The notes below the pieces were generated by a model. The model worked only from the letters and a program-made list of their open reading frames with translations. It did no database searches and had not been told where the DNA came from. Positions 35,349 through 44,430 of a stretch of DNA of 64,000 nucleotides are shown here, piece by piece (the stretch's first letter is position 1; each line of letters starts with the position of its first letter). The stretch is from Candidatus Freyarchaeota archaeon (GTDB lineage: Archaea > Asgardarchaeota > Jordiarchaeia > Jordiarchaeales > Jordiarchaeaceae). The translations under genes were made by a program, and so were the position numbers. The stretch is taken from positions 23,128-87,127 of the forward strand of contig JAUQZE010000047.1 in the NCBI GenBank assembly GCA_030587365.1, read 5' to 3'.

Positions 35349-36482
35349 ATGACGGAGCAGAGTTTTGAGAGAACGGAAGGCCAAACTGAGAGAATAAAGG
35401 TTTTAGTGATGGGTCCTCGCGCAGCTGGAAAAACCGCGATTCTTAGGCAGACGATTTACGCTTTTAAAGCAGAACAGCTCCGAAACCTGCCGCCCACAAT
35501 ACTTGTAGATATACATCCAGAAAAAAGGAAAAACAAATACATTTGTCGATTCTTTGAGTGCGGAGGGCAGGAAAGCTTCTTCGAAGAGTACCATCAACCG
35601 GAGAATGAAAAGAACATCTTCAAAAACGTTAACATCTTCATATTCGTAATAGATTCTGAAAAGGAAGAACTGTTTTCCTTCGCCCGCAAAGAATTCTGGC
35701 GAGCACTAACTAAGTTAGCTAAATACTCCCCAAAAGCTCTATCAATCGTTTTTGCGCACAAGCAGGACCTGCCCGAAGCCCTCGCTCCCGAAGAAGTAAT
35801 AGAACTCCTACTATTACCACCCCCAGAGATTAACTCCACAAAACTTGACCTTGACCCCCGTTTGTTGAAAAAGACTGAAAAAATTGCAAAAAAAACAGTT
35901 TGCTACGGCACCTCCATAGAAGAACCCTCCATGAAGGAAAGTGAGGGGAGTAATCACTGGATTAAAGGAGATGAAGCGATCCAGGCGACCCTGCAACTCT
36001 ATGCAAAATCCATGCAAAAACGCTCAAAAACAACTCATAAACCAGAAACCAAGAAAAGTTCCAGCAAACAACTGCTCAGAAAAATCCTCACGAAACTAAA
36101 CGAAGAGGTTGGAGCCCTGGGAAGCATAGTCATAGACAAATCCAGCGGGCTATCAGTTGCATCAACACTGGACAAAGACGACATAACACAATCCATGATG
36201 GGCATAATAATCCTAAACTCCACCAAGGTTCGAGACCTGGGAGAAAAAGTACTAAACATAGTGATCCTGAGAAGCGAAGAAAACAACGTAATGCTGGTCA
36301 ACATCACAGATGACTTCTCCCTACTAATCGTCCTACCCACAGAAAACGAAGTCCAACTAGGATACGCCATATACATAGTTAGCGAAACCACAAAGAAAAT
36401 CAGAGAAATCCTCTCTAACCACCCGGAATCTCACACCTCTTCCAACAGCCAACCCGACACCCAGAATGCAACCGGCACATAA
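35349..36482 (+). CDS. Rag/Gtr1-like GTPase fused to a C-terminal roadblock domain
   Basis: The N-terminal half is a small GTPase. P-loop GPRAAGKT (22-29), switch I Thr50, G3 ECGGQE (70-75), G4 HKQD (137-140) and a G5 CYGTS. H-K-x-D at G4 and C-G-G-Q at G3 are typical of eukaryotic RagA/Gtr1, and the stretch between (ENEKNIFKNVNIFIFVIDSE) resembles RagA as I recall it. From about residue 240 a roadblock/LC7 domain follows (LNEEVGALGSIVIDKSSGL, then a strand with LLIVLPTENEVQLGYAIYIV). Rag GTPases have the same order: GTPase, then roadblock. Glu replaces the usual Asp at G3, so nucleotide hydrolysis may differ. The C-terminal tail is Ser/Thr/Asn-rich. No lipid-modification cysteine is present at either end. 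The partner is not adjacent. Confidence 0.85.
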   Translation: MTEQSFERTEGQTERIKVLVMGPRAAGKTAILRQTIYAFKAEQLRNLPPTILVDIHPEKRKNKYICRFFECGGQESFFEEYHQPENEKNIFKNVNIFIFVIDSEKEELFSFARKEFWRALTKLAKYSPKALSIVFAHKQDLPEALAPEEVIELLLLPPPEINSTKLDLDPRLLKKTEKIAKKTVCYGTSIEEPSMKESEGSNHWIKGDEAIQATLQLYAKSMQKRSKTTHKPETKKSSSKQLLRKILTKLNEEVGALGSIVIDKSSGLSVASTLDKDDITQSMMGIIILNSTKVRDLGEKVLNIVILRSEENNVMLVNITDDFSLLIVLPTENEVQLGYAIYIVSETTKKIREILSNHPESHTSSNSQPDTQNATGT

Positions 36483-36710
36483 AGGAAGAAACACAGTCTG
36501 TATTGGGACTCAGAACAATCACGTATGAAGTAACTGAAACTTAACCAACCAACAAAGCAACGGAAACAAACACACTTAAAATCGGCTTAAACACTGTTCA
36601 AAACAAGTATCTAGAAATTTCTAAAATCGAAAATATTTTGAATAGTAATAAGTGATGTTCAATTTCCTCACAAGATGGCGAAATATTTAATCATAAGGGT
36701 TTTGAGAAAT

Positions 36711-36728
36711 TTAATTAATATAATTTAA
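36711..36728 (+). promoter_or_regulatory. TATA-like promoter, probably leaderless GNAT transcript
   Basis: ATTTAATTAATATAATTT lies about 25-40 bases before the ATG, and no Shine-Dalgarno is present between, so the transcript may be leaderless. Confidence 0.35.
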
Positions 36729-36751
36729 TAAAAACCTTAGGGCGCCGTTTA

Positions 36752-37234
36752 ATGATGCTGATAAGAGAAGCTACGAGAGATGACGTTTCTCTTTTAACGA
36801 CTATTATTCGTAATTCATTTCGAGATGTTGCTGAAAGGTTTGACCTTACGCCTGAAAATTGTCCCACTCATCCTTCGAATTGTACAGAAGAATGGATTAA
36901 CTCGGCGCTGGATAAAGGAATTACGTATTACATACTGGAAAACGATAGTAAGCCTTGCGGTTGTGTATCACTGGAATTAGCTCGACCTGAAGTTTGTTAT
37001 CTTGAGAGACTCGCTGTTTTACCAGAATGCAGAAGGAAAGGTTTTGGAGGAGCTTTAGTAAGGCATATCTTAGAAGAGACGCTAAAGAAAAAAGCCCGAC
37101 GCGTAGAGATTGGCATCATCGCCAAACATACAGAACTTAAAGAATGGTACGAGAAATTAGGATTTTCCGTGAAAGAAACGGTTCATTTTAACCACTTGCC
37201 GTTTGATGTGACCTTCATGTTCATACAGTTATGA
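36752..37234 (+). CDS. GNAT-family N-acetyltransferase
   Basis: A 160-residue GNAT protein. IREATRDDVSLLTTIIRNSF is strand 1 and helix 1. LERLAVLPECRRKGFGGALVRHI is the acetyl-CoA pyrophosphate-binding motif (R-x-x-G-x-G/A). RRVEIGIIAKHTELKEWYEKLGF is the final strand-helix. It moves an acetyl group to an unknown amine. Single gene, start at ATG 36752 (a second ATG follows at once). Confidence 0.85.
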   Translation: MMLIREATRDDVSLLTTIIRNSFRDVAERFDLTPENCPTHPSNCTEEWINSALDKGITYYILENDSKPCGCVSLELARPEVCYLERLAVLPECRRKGFGGALVRHILEETLKKKARRVEIGIIAKHTELKEWYEKLGFSVKETVHFNHLPFDVTFMFIQL

Positions 37235-37271
37235 TTCCATCAAAAAGAAAATTCAACAAAAAAATAAAAAG

Positions 37272-40109
37272 TTATTTTTCTTGTTTCTTCGGTTTTCCTC
37301 GATGAGGGGAATTAGCTATTTTTGAAGTTTTTCTACGCACTCTTCGTTTCTGTCGGTTATGTGGCCTTTCTGCTCTTTCTTTTGTTTGTTTTGCATATTT
37401 TCCAGATTTCTTGGTTGCCGTTCTAGCCTGTTTTACCTTTGATGTGAGGGGCACTCTTGATAGGAGTAGCTCGGTCTCGTCGTAATGGCTCTGAACACTT
37501 TCTTGCTTCAGTTGTATTTCCGTTTTCCTAGCTTCAAATTCCTCTTCACTAATTTCTCCAGCTTTAAACTGCTGGCTTAGATTCTTCAACTGGGAATTCA
37601 AATTAATAAGCTCCGCTTTAAAGCTCTCTCTGTCCCTCTGCATTTTAGAAATCCTTTCCATCCGAAGCTTCTCAGCCTTATCAAGATCAATAACCGAAGC
37701 CAAGATTTCCATGAATGAGGCTTTGAAAGGCTTGACATTGCCTATCCAGTTCTCAAGCTTATTCCGGTGTTGCTGCTCAGCGTCAAACAAAAATTTATGT
37801 AGCCTTTGTCTAATCCATTCCTCCTCTTGCCCAGTATTAATACTCGCGATACAGGTGGCTGTCAGAAACTCGCCGTCCTCTCGTATAAACGTTCTACGCT
37901 CCGTCTCAAGCTTTCTCAGATCACCCTCCTTCATTTCATCCAGAAAAGATTTAACTGCTGACATAAACCCCGAAAGAAGACCTACATCCTGATCCATCTT
38001 TATAAAGTCAAACACCCACAAAGTGACGCCGCTGAGAATATGGTCCACAATAATATTTTCGAGACTAGCCAAAGCCTTAATTGGAACCTCACGTTTCCTA
38101 CGTAACCTATCAGCGACCACCGTAGCCGCAACCAAAGACCCCACGACGACCCCGATCAAAAGATAACTGGTAAGGCCTTTGTTCTGCTCCATCATGGCGT
38201 TATACATCAATCCAATTAAAGCAATATATTGAGGGTTTATTACTATAAAATATGTAGGTGCATAATTGATTGAGATTGGGTCAGAAGAACTCGATGCGTA
38301 AAATCGTTTACTAGCGGTGAGGTAAACTTGGTGGTCACCAAAGTCTGCACCGAAATTTATTGTAACGTTGTAAATACCATCATTTTTATCGTCCCACTGA
38401 ATATCTAATTTTTTGGTTCCATCATAAGCAGTGATAAACGCTCCTTCTATACCTTGGCCTGTTTCATCATGATAGTAGAGAATCACCGAAGCATTATTAG
38501 GGTACACAACATTAGATGGAAAACTAGTGATATCAAGAGCAGTGTTTATAAGAGGCACGATCTCAAGAGTTGTTTCATTATATCCGACCATGAATCCGTA
38601 CTTAGAACTGAGGGTTACATTATATGAACCAGGAGAGGTGGCATTATTACTAATATTCCAGGTAAACCAGGTACTTGTGCATAGTGCTATATTTTTTTCC
38701 GCTGTATAATTCAAAGTTTGGGAGGGGTCATATATGCTAAGATTAACAGTTCCACCAACAGGGGTATAGAAGTTTACGGTAACATTAAGGACATCATCAA
38801 GAGTCGCGTTATCAACCTGTACCCCACCAACCTCAAAGCCGATCCCTGGTTCATGATTAGGAGATGTACAGTTCACAATCCAGGTACCATTACTGGCAGG
38901 AAAACTAATAGTATCAGGCGGATAAGAATCAAGTGCAATCCAACTGCCACCAGTCATATTATACGCCATAGAACTTGGGCCTTCCCAGTTTACGGGCATC
39001 CCTGTGATATTTATATGATTAATACCATAAGAAGTCAACGGAAAAGCGTCGTTGCCAGTTGCATTCACCGTAACATTCCAAAAAGCATCACTACCGCTGA
39101 TAACAACAAAATTAGTATCGGCAATGGTATCTTTGCCGTAGGTGACATTCCAGACGTAAGAGAAACTCACAGTGGACATCCAGGTTGAATTCACATCATA
39201 GAAAATGTACCCATTTGTACCGAAAGATGCCGTACTATCAATCCATTCTCCACTGCCTTTATCGATATCCTGAACCGTTGAACCGTTAATTGTTAAGCCT
39301 ATTTCTGATGGTTTGGCACTCTCAGGGTCTGGTGTCGTGCTTGCACTAACATTAACTTTGAGTTTGCAATCATAATGGGGTAAATACGCCCAAACTCCGT
39401 AAATGTATTGATACACATACCCGTAGCCCAGAAAAGGTGATGTTGAATAGTTCACGGCTCTCCAGTATTGACTTCTATAGTTTCTTTCAACACCTATAAA
39501 AAAGGTATTATCATATGTTCTTGAAATATTCAATAGTATATGTGAAAAACTAATGTTATTCCATCTAGTTCCCTGTGCGATTGCAACACCCGTCCTACTT
39601 GCAATTGGATAATACGGTTCCGGCCTTCCACTACTGTTTGTCGCATTGTAAACATAAAAGTTTGTTCGAGCATCCGTATATGTGGTGGTCAACAGCACAC
39701 TAATATTATCCAGATATGCATTATTTGTCAATCGAAATGACATTGCATAACGAGAACTAAGTACAAAACTAGCGTTATCAGTATCATTGTTTGGTATAAT
39801 GGTGGTATTGGGCGCAATAATGTTAGAGAAACTCAGGTTCGCCCAGACGATTTTCCAACCCTCAGGGCATGGAATGTATATGTTTGAGGTTGTGTTTGTA
39901 GCATTTGGTGCGCTGTTGTAATTGTTTGTTATGTAGAGTAGCGCGTTTAACTGGTCTCCATTTCCGATATATGATTTTGAGTTCACGTTTGGATTATTGT
40001 AGGGGGAGTTTAGGAAGATTATTGGCGGATTTGATGTTGAGAGTATTACAAGTAATGGGAGTGTTAACAGTAGCATTATTGTGACCGCTAGGATTACTCT
40101 TTTTTTCAT
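37272..40109 (-). CDS. Large surface protein with transmembrane helix and cytosolic longin-like domain
   Basis: A 945-residue protein. Residues 1-25 form a signal peptide, and residues up to about 640 are an extracellular, sequon-rich region of beta-rich repeats. Residues about 646-666 form a single membrane helix (YLLIGVVVGSLVAATVVA). The cytosolic part begins with a domain (about 680-800) carrying LLSGFMSAVKSFLDEM and ending HRNKLENWIGNVKPF. The same pattern occurs in the longin protein at 44431-45318. A coiled coil and SHOCT-like helix (FKAGEISEEEFEARK, about 855-870) follow, then a very basic tail. The layout is that of a receptor that could recruit or sense small GTPases; the ligand is unknown. 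ATG start. Confidence 0.75.
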   Translation of the reverse strand: MKKRVILAVTIMLLLTLPLLVILSTSNPPIIFLNSPYNNPNVNSKSYIGNGDQLNALLYITNNYNSAPNATNTTSNIYIPCPEGWKIVWANLSFSNIIAPNTTIIPNNDTDNASFVLSSRYAMSFRLTNNAYLDNISVLLTTTYTDARTNFYVYNATNSSGRPEPYYPIASRTGVAIAQGTRWNNISFSHILLNISRTYDNTFFIGVERNYRSQYWRAVNYSTSPFLGYGYVYQYIYGVWAYLPHYDCKLKVNVSASTTPDPESAKPSEIGLTINGSTVQDIDKGSGEWIDSTASFGTNGYIFYDVNSTWMSTVSFSYVWNVTYGKDTIADTNFVVISGSDAFWNVTVNATGNDAFPLTSYGINHINITGMPVNWEGPSSMAYNMTGGSWIALDSYPPDTISFPASNGTWIVNCTSPNHEPGIGFEVGGVQVDNATLDDVLNVTVNFYTPVGGTVNLSIYDPSQTLNYTAEKNIALCTSTWFTWNISNNATSPGSYNVTLSSKYGFMVGYNETTLEIVPLINTALDITSFPSNVVYPNNASVILYYHDETGQGIEGAFITAYDGTKKLDIQWDDKNDGIYNVTINFGADFGDHQVYLTASKRFYASSSSDPISINYAPTYFIVINPQYIALIGLMYNAMMEQNKGLTSYLLIGVVVGSLVAATVVADRLRRKREVPIKALASLENIIVDHILSGVTLWVFDFIKMDQDVGLLSGFMSAVKSFLDEMKEGDLRKLETERRTFIREDGEFLTATCIASINTGQEEEWIRQRLHKFLFDAEQQHRNKLENWIGNVKPFKASFMEILASVIDLDKAEKLRMERISKMQRDRESFKAELINLNSQLKNLSQQFKAGEISEEEFEARKTEIQLKQESVQSHYDETELLLSRVPLTSKVKQARTATKKSGKYAKQTKERAERPHNRQKRRVRRKTSKIANSPHRGKPKKQEK

Positions 40110-40482
40110 TGTTGGTCTTTCCCCCTATTATTTTGTTTAAATTTATATTCATAAAATTCGGGCTTAAAAGCCTCTGGTGTAACCCACACCGTAAAGCGGG
40201 AATAGTGTTTAGTCGTAGATAGTCTCAGGTGACCAAAAATGACAGAACCACTATTCCAAGCACTCATTCTTTTTCTACTCCTTTATGCTTTTACTGAATA
40301 CCCTTTATAGTAGCCCACTCCAGAAGGGAATGGAACGCAACCAATCTGCATCACCACCAGAGTGGGAATGGTGGTCTTTTGGTTGGTGTGGATTTTTGGT
40401 GTTACTTCCTCGAAAGAAGCCGTAGGAGGGCTTCTTTTTAATCCGAGGATAGGCGAAGGTTGGATGAATTATTTCATTTATT
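40110..40482. other. Intergenic gap, nothing gene-like
   Basis: This gap holds the promoter of the large surface gene and the end of the TackOD1 gene. A short inverted sequence with CACCACCAGAGTGGGAATGGTGG at about 40352-40374 could form a weak hairpin. No other feature is supported. Confidence 0.3.
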
Positions 40483-41892
40483 CTATTTCTCTGTCAGGAG
40501 TTCTGAGATATCGATAGATGCTAGGCTTTCAATTAATGGTGGTATCTCGTTGTGTTCCCTGTCCTTTTCGCAGTACATTATTTCTTGTTTCTTTAGGAGT
40601 TGTTTCGCCTCGTCTGACAGCTTAGGTATAGCCACTATTACATACTGGACTGGGGCTACGCTTGCATTTTTTCCTACGAATTCCATGATCTTCTCCTTTT
40701 TGACTTCCTCTGCGTCTTCAACGATGTCTATCGCAATTTTTCCTCCTGGGAGAATGTTTTTAATCAATTCCTTGCCCACGTTGTCTGGCATTGCGGCTAC
40801 AACATGAAACTCGTAGTTAACGTTGTCGACGCCTGTGATCGTTCCTGGTGTTTCCACATTCCAACCCTTCTTCTTAAAGGTGCTAGAGAGCATCTTCCGC
40901 AATTGGATGCTTGATACTTGTCTCTTAATTTCTTTGGCGTAATCTGGGTTCATGGTGTAAAAGGGAGCTTCAACGATTTTAGCAAAAGCGAGTTTCACGG
41001 TGTGATCGCATTCTGTGCATTGAACCGCGACATTAACTTCTGTGAATATTTTTTTACAGTTATCACACTTGTTCTGAGCCAGTATTTTTCGGTAATCCAA
41101 ACTCAGGCCCTTAAGCTCTTTCTCGCACTTTGGACAGTAGTACTTATCAGGCTCGCCGTAGTAAACTCCTGAAAAATACTCCTCGGAGTCAACCGTGCCG
41201 CAAAGGAAACACTCAAGAAAGTTACTCTTTTGAATACTAAACGAAGAGCAGTAAGGGCATCGGTACCGAACCCGAATCTTAAAGGAACCACAATTAGGGC
41301 AGGCTAGGGCGGAATCGAAAGCTTTCCTGTTCAGGATTCTATACTTACTAAGAGTTTCAAGCAAAACTTTGGTATCGATGGAGTCGAGACCTGTAACCTT
41401 CTCTACATTAATGTATCTGAATCCTTCATCCCAATTAAAAGTAGGTTCAAGCTCTGACAGAGAATTATCTAGAAACTTTTCTAGGAGCTTCTTCACCTCT
41501 GGTTTTTCGTACAGTTCACTTCTCTTAAAGGTGACTCCTGCTGTCAGCAAATCGGAGTAAAGCTGGGGTAAATCCTCGACGATGCCTTTCTTTCTCTTCA
41601 TAAGCTTTTTGGATTTTCCCGCAATTGCAAAAAGCTTATCCTCGTACTTGTCTCCACGTTCATCGGCATCAAGCACGAGAGCGAAGAGATACTTGTCACG
41701 CGGCAGATAATAACTTGCAATATGCCAGTCCCCAATGTCCAAAACCGAGAAGGGTGGAGAGGAGCCAGCAAAGTGAGTAGTATACACCTTCATAGCAAGA
41801 TCCATATCAAACCCAATTTTCTCAGGATGCTTAGCAAGAATCACAGGACCAACTCTATCATCCCACTTAATAATAACGATTCCCTTGGGCAT
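40483..41892 (-). CDS. Longin-like N-terminus plus TackOD1-type zinc-ribbon protein
   Basis: Residues 1-115 (GIVIIKWDDRVGPVILAKHPE onwards) form a longin-like alpha-beta domain. Residues about 195-305 contain a series of cysteine pairs: CPNC, CPYC, CFLC, CPKC, CDNC and CTEC, with the DYRKIL segment between the fourth and fifth. This order matches the Thaumarchaeal output domain 1 (TackOD1), proposed as a signalling output module in archaea. The C-terminal 120 residues hold a restriction-endonuclease-like alpha-beta core (FHVVAAMPDNVG, VQYVIVAIPKL). No DNA-binding helix is clear. It stands alone on this strand, upstream of the large surface gene. Confidence 0.65.
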   Translation of the reverse strand: MPKGIVIIKWDDRVGPVILAKHPEKIGFDMDLAMKVYTTHFAGSSPPFSVLDIGDWHIASYYLPRDKYLFALVLDADERGDKYEDKLFAIAGKSKKLMKRKKGIVEDLPQLYSDLLTAGVTFKRSELYEKPEVKKLLEKFLDNSLSELEPTFNWDEGFRYINVEKVTGLDSIDTKVLLETLSKYRILNRKAFDSALACPNCGSFKIRVRYRCPYCSSFSIQKSNFLECFLCGTVDSEEYFSGVYYGEPDKYYCPKCEKELKGLSLDYRKILAQNKCDNCKKIFTEVNVAVQCTECDHTVKLAFAKIVEAPFYTMNPDYAKEIKRQVSSIQLRKMLSSTFKKKGWNVETPGTITGVDNVNYEFHVVAAMPDNVGKELIKNILPGGKIAIDIVEDAEEVKKEKIMEFVGKNASVAPVQYVIVAIPKLSDEAKQLLKKQEIMYCEKDREHNEIPPLIESLASIDISELLTEK

Positions 41893-42859
41893 ATCATCAC
41901 CATATATAAGTAACCGACGCTACGAAAAAGACAAAAAACACGAAGAAAAACTCCCTATCCCAAGCTTACAAAACTCTTTTCCAAGAAAAATAAGAACAAG
42001 ATACCGCGCAAATAGTCTCTACACACAGTCGTAAACTGCGCAAAAAAAAGGATCCCAGATACGTCCCATCAATTTCAAAATTTTAAAATATTATTTATAA
42101 AGCTTTCCCAAAAAAAAACTAAATATGGTACGTTCTCAGGTGTGAGGATAAGACTTCTGTTGTAGTTTCTTTATGAACGTAGAGCCACATATTTAGGCGA
42201 ATTTCTGCTTTTTAAATACTATAATTTTTATGTGTAAATCTTTCCATAAATTGAACAATCAATCAAAAATGGAATAAATAAGTGAACAAATGTTCTTGAA
42301 AAATCGGTAATCCAAGTATTTTTTAAGCCACCCCGCAGCCCAAAAAATTGTTATTTGTTACCCAATCCACAAATAAATCCAAAATTCACTGAGTTATCTC
42401 CTGAAAGAATAAAGAAGTATCCTTGAGACGGTTTCTGATTAGTTCTCTTCCAAAATTCACTCTTGAAATAAACACTCCTAAAACCAACTAATTCATTCGG
42501 AAATAGCGGTCTTGAATACTCTTTACTTAAAATCGCAGCCTAATGCTTAAAATCACAAAATCCCCTCAAAATCCCAACCTTTCCATTACATAAAATCGCA
42601 ACTTGAGTCCAAATAATCACTATTAATGGAAAGTAAAGTTGCAAAAAACCCAAAAACATAAATAATTTGTAAAGTATATTTATAAATGTGGCACTTCTAT
42701 TAGAATAGTTTAGAAGTATATTTGGATTTCAAAAGAACCAAACTTCGGTAGAAGTAGTTTCTAGGGGATTTAGAGACCAACCCCCTATTAAAATAACACC
42801 TATCCTCATAAATGTTAATCAATGCAAGTGCGGGAAATAACCTGTAAGAAGGTTATATA
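41893..42859. other. Long AT-rich intergenic gap with an interleaved inverted repeat
   Basis: Almost one kilobase with no ORF worth calling. It holds short repeated text (AAAATCGCA and CCAAAATTCACT, each more than once). There are also two interleaved complementary pairs at 42580-42642 (TTTCCATTA with TAATGGAAA, and GCAACTT with AAGTTGC), and a TATA box near 42676-42688. The downstream gene starts at 42860, so the region can hold regulatory sequence. No tRNA or CRISPR-like arrangement is seen. Confidence 0.4.
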
Positions 42860-43663
42860 ATGGGTGCGAATGGGTTTACTGGTTTAAAAGAATTGGATCA
42901 AATGCTTGATAGTGGGATAGAAAGGGGAGATGTTGTTCTCTTTCTCGACGATATTGGGTCGGGAAATGATTTTATCCTCTCAGAAATAATTCGAAGCCAT
43001 TACAATCAAGGAGGGAGCGTTATTCTCGTAATAACATCACCCGACTCCCTTCGATTTGCAAACCTAATTGAGGATATTATCCACTCTAAAAATTTTACGG
43101 TTGTAGACTGCGTTTCGCCAAAAAACGTTTATAACACCGAATACTACATAGAAAATTGCTCACGAGTCTTTGACATATTTCTAACTATGAAAACGGCAAG
43201 AGACAACCAGCTCAAGAACAATAGCAAGGATGCCCCTGGTCCTTTAGTTTGCCTCAACTCTCTTAGCTCCCTTTTCATAAACTTTGAAACAAATGAGGTT
43301 ATTCAGTTCTTTAACAAAAACATTAAGGAAGCAATAAGGTGTAGAACAATAGAATACTACCTCCTATATCAGGGAATTACCGAAACCAGCGTAGAGAAAA
43401 GAATGCAAGCACTAGCAAACACGGTGATCAAAACAAGAACCGAGTTTAGAGAACATAGAAGACAAAATTTCATACAGGTAGTGAAACATGCTTCAGGAAT
43501 ACCCTACCCCGAAGAGAAACAATACTCTATAGCAAAACTTGACGGCACACGACCAGAAATAGTTTTCTCAACCCCGTTCCTTGACCGCATGGTAAAAAGC
43601 ATACAAACGTCAAGTAGCCAAGTAACTCCGAAAGGGAATAAAAAAGCAAAAGAGAAGGCTTAA
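42860..43663 (+). CDS. KaiC-like pseudo-ATPase
   Basis: The 267-residue protein has the KaiC opening TGLKELDQMLDSGIERGD and the strand VVLFLDDIGSGNDFIL. The P-loop is degenerate: GSGND (33-37) has Asn at the catalytic Lys position and Asp for Ser/Thr. The Walker B region (PLVCLNSLSSLF) is also not canonical. It should bind little or no ATP and probably acts as an adaptor for an active KaiC-family protein or for a GTPase partner nearby. The tail is lysine-rich. An ATG start, with AAGAAGG just before it. Confidence 0.7.
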   Translation: MGANGFTGLKELDQMLDSGIERGDVVLFLDDIGSGNDFILSEIIRSHYNQGGSVILVITSPDSLRFANLIEDIIHSKNFTVVDCVSPKNVYNTEYYIENCSRVFDIFLTMKTARDNQLKNNSKDAPGPLVCLNSLSSLFINFETNEVIQFFNKNIKEAIRCRTIEYYLLYQGITETSVEKRMQALANTVIKTRTEFREHRRQNFIQVVKHASGIPYPEEKQYSIAKLDGTRPEIVFSTPFLDRMVKSIQTSSSQVTPKGNKKAKEKA

Positions 43664-43840
43664 AACTAATCGGTTTCAATACTCTAAGCTTGTTGAGTCA
43701 GATAGACGGGAACGCTGGGGCTTTCAAAAGGCGTGGCGAAGAAGATGAAACAGAGGAGGAGATAGAGAAGATTCACAAGACACAGAGAGAGCAATTAGTT
43801 TTTCTCAATTCATTTTGCTGCTAAAAAGATTCATAGAGTG

Positions 43841-44362
43841 TCACTTTCGCACCTTTATGTTTTCTAAAAACATTTCTCCTAGGAGAGAGAAGGCCTTTTC
43901 AACATTGGTTTGGTCTTTGGCTGAAGTTTCGATAAAGGGTATGCCTAGGCTGTTTGCAACAGAGCGACCTTCCTCTGTAGAGACCTGCCTTTCAAGATCG
44001 GTTTTATTACCTATCAATATTAGGGGAACCTTGCCACAGTGCTTAGTTATCTCGCCTACCCACCAGACGCATTTTTTAAGAGTTAAGGGTTTCGTTACAT
44101 CGTAAACTACAAGTCCACAGTGACCTCCCTCGTAATATTTTGGTAATAAATTTCTAAACTTCTCTTGGCCACCAGTATCCCACAGGAGCAGCATCATTTT
44201 CTCACCCTTCACTTCGATGACTTTGGATAAAAGGTTTACACCTATGGTTTGAATGTAGTCTTTGGTGAATTGTCCGGTTGCGAATCTGCGTGTTAGACTC
44301 GTTTTACCGACCCCTCCGTCACCTACGATTAGAACCTTTACCGAATAGTCGAAATCCGTCAA
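43841..44362 (-). CDS. Ras/Rab-like small GTPase
   Basis: A 173-residue protein with the full set of Ras-superfamily motifs: G1 GDGGVGKT (14-21), G2 Thr39, G3 WDTGGQE (61-67), G4 NKTD (119-122) and G5 ETSAK (145-149). The G3 has Gly where eukaryotic Rab/Ras carry Ala. There is no C-terminal cysteine for prenylation (the end is ENIKVRK), so membrane attachment, if any, must come from a partner. It is preceded 68 bases upstream on the same strand by a longin gene, most likely its operon partner. Sequence is nearest Rab/Ras rather than Arf. Confidence 0.9.
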   Translation of the reverse strand: MTDFDYSVKVLIVGDGGVGKTSLTRRFATGQFTKDYIQTIGVNLLSKVIEVKGEKMMLLLWDTGGQEKFRNLLPKYYEGGHCGLVVYDVTKPLTLKKCVWWVGEITKHCGKVPLILIGNKTDLERQVSTEEGRSVANSLGIPFIETSAKDQTNVEKAFSLLGEMFLENIKVRK

Positions 44363-44430
44363 TTTTTACACCACCTTTCAGTCCTTTCACCTTATTTATC
44401 AGGTTCATTGTGAATATGGGAAAGCGTTTT

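Noticed and set aside
41893..42859. CRISPR-like array in the repeated AAAATCGCA region
   Set aside because: The repeats are too short and irregularly spaced, and no cas genes are present.
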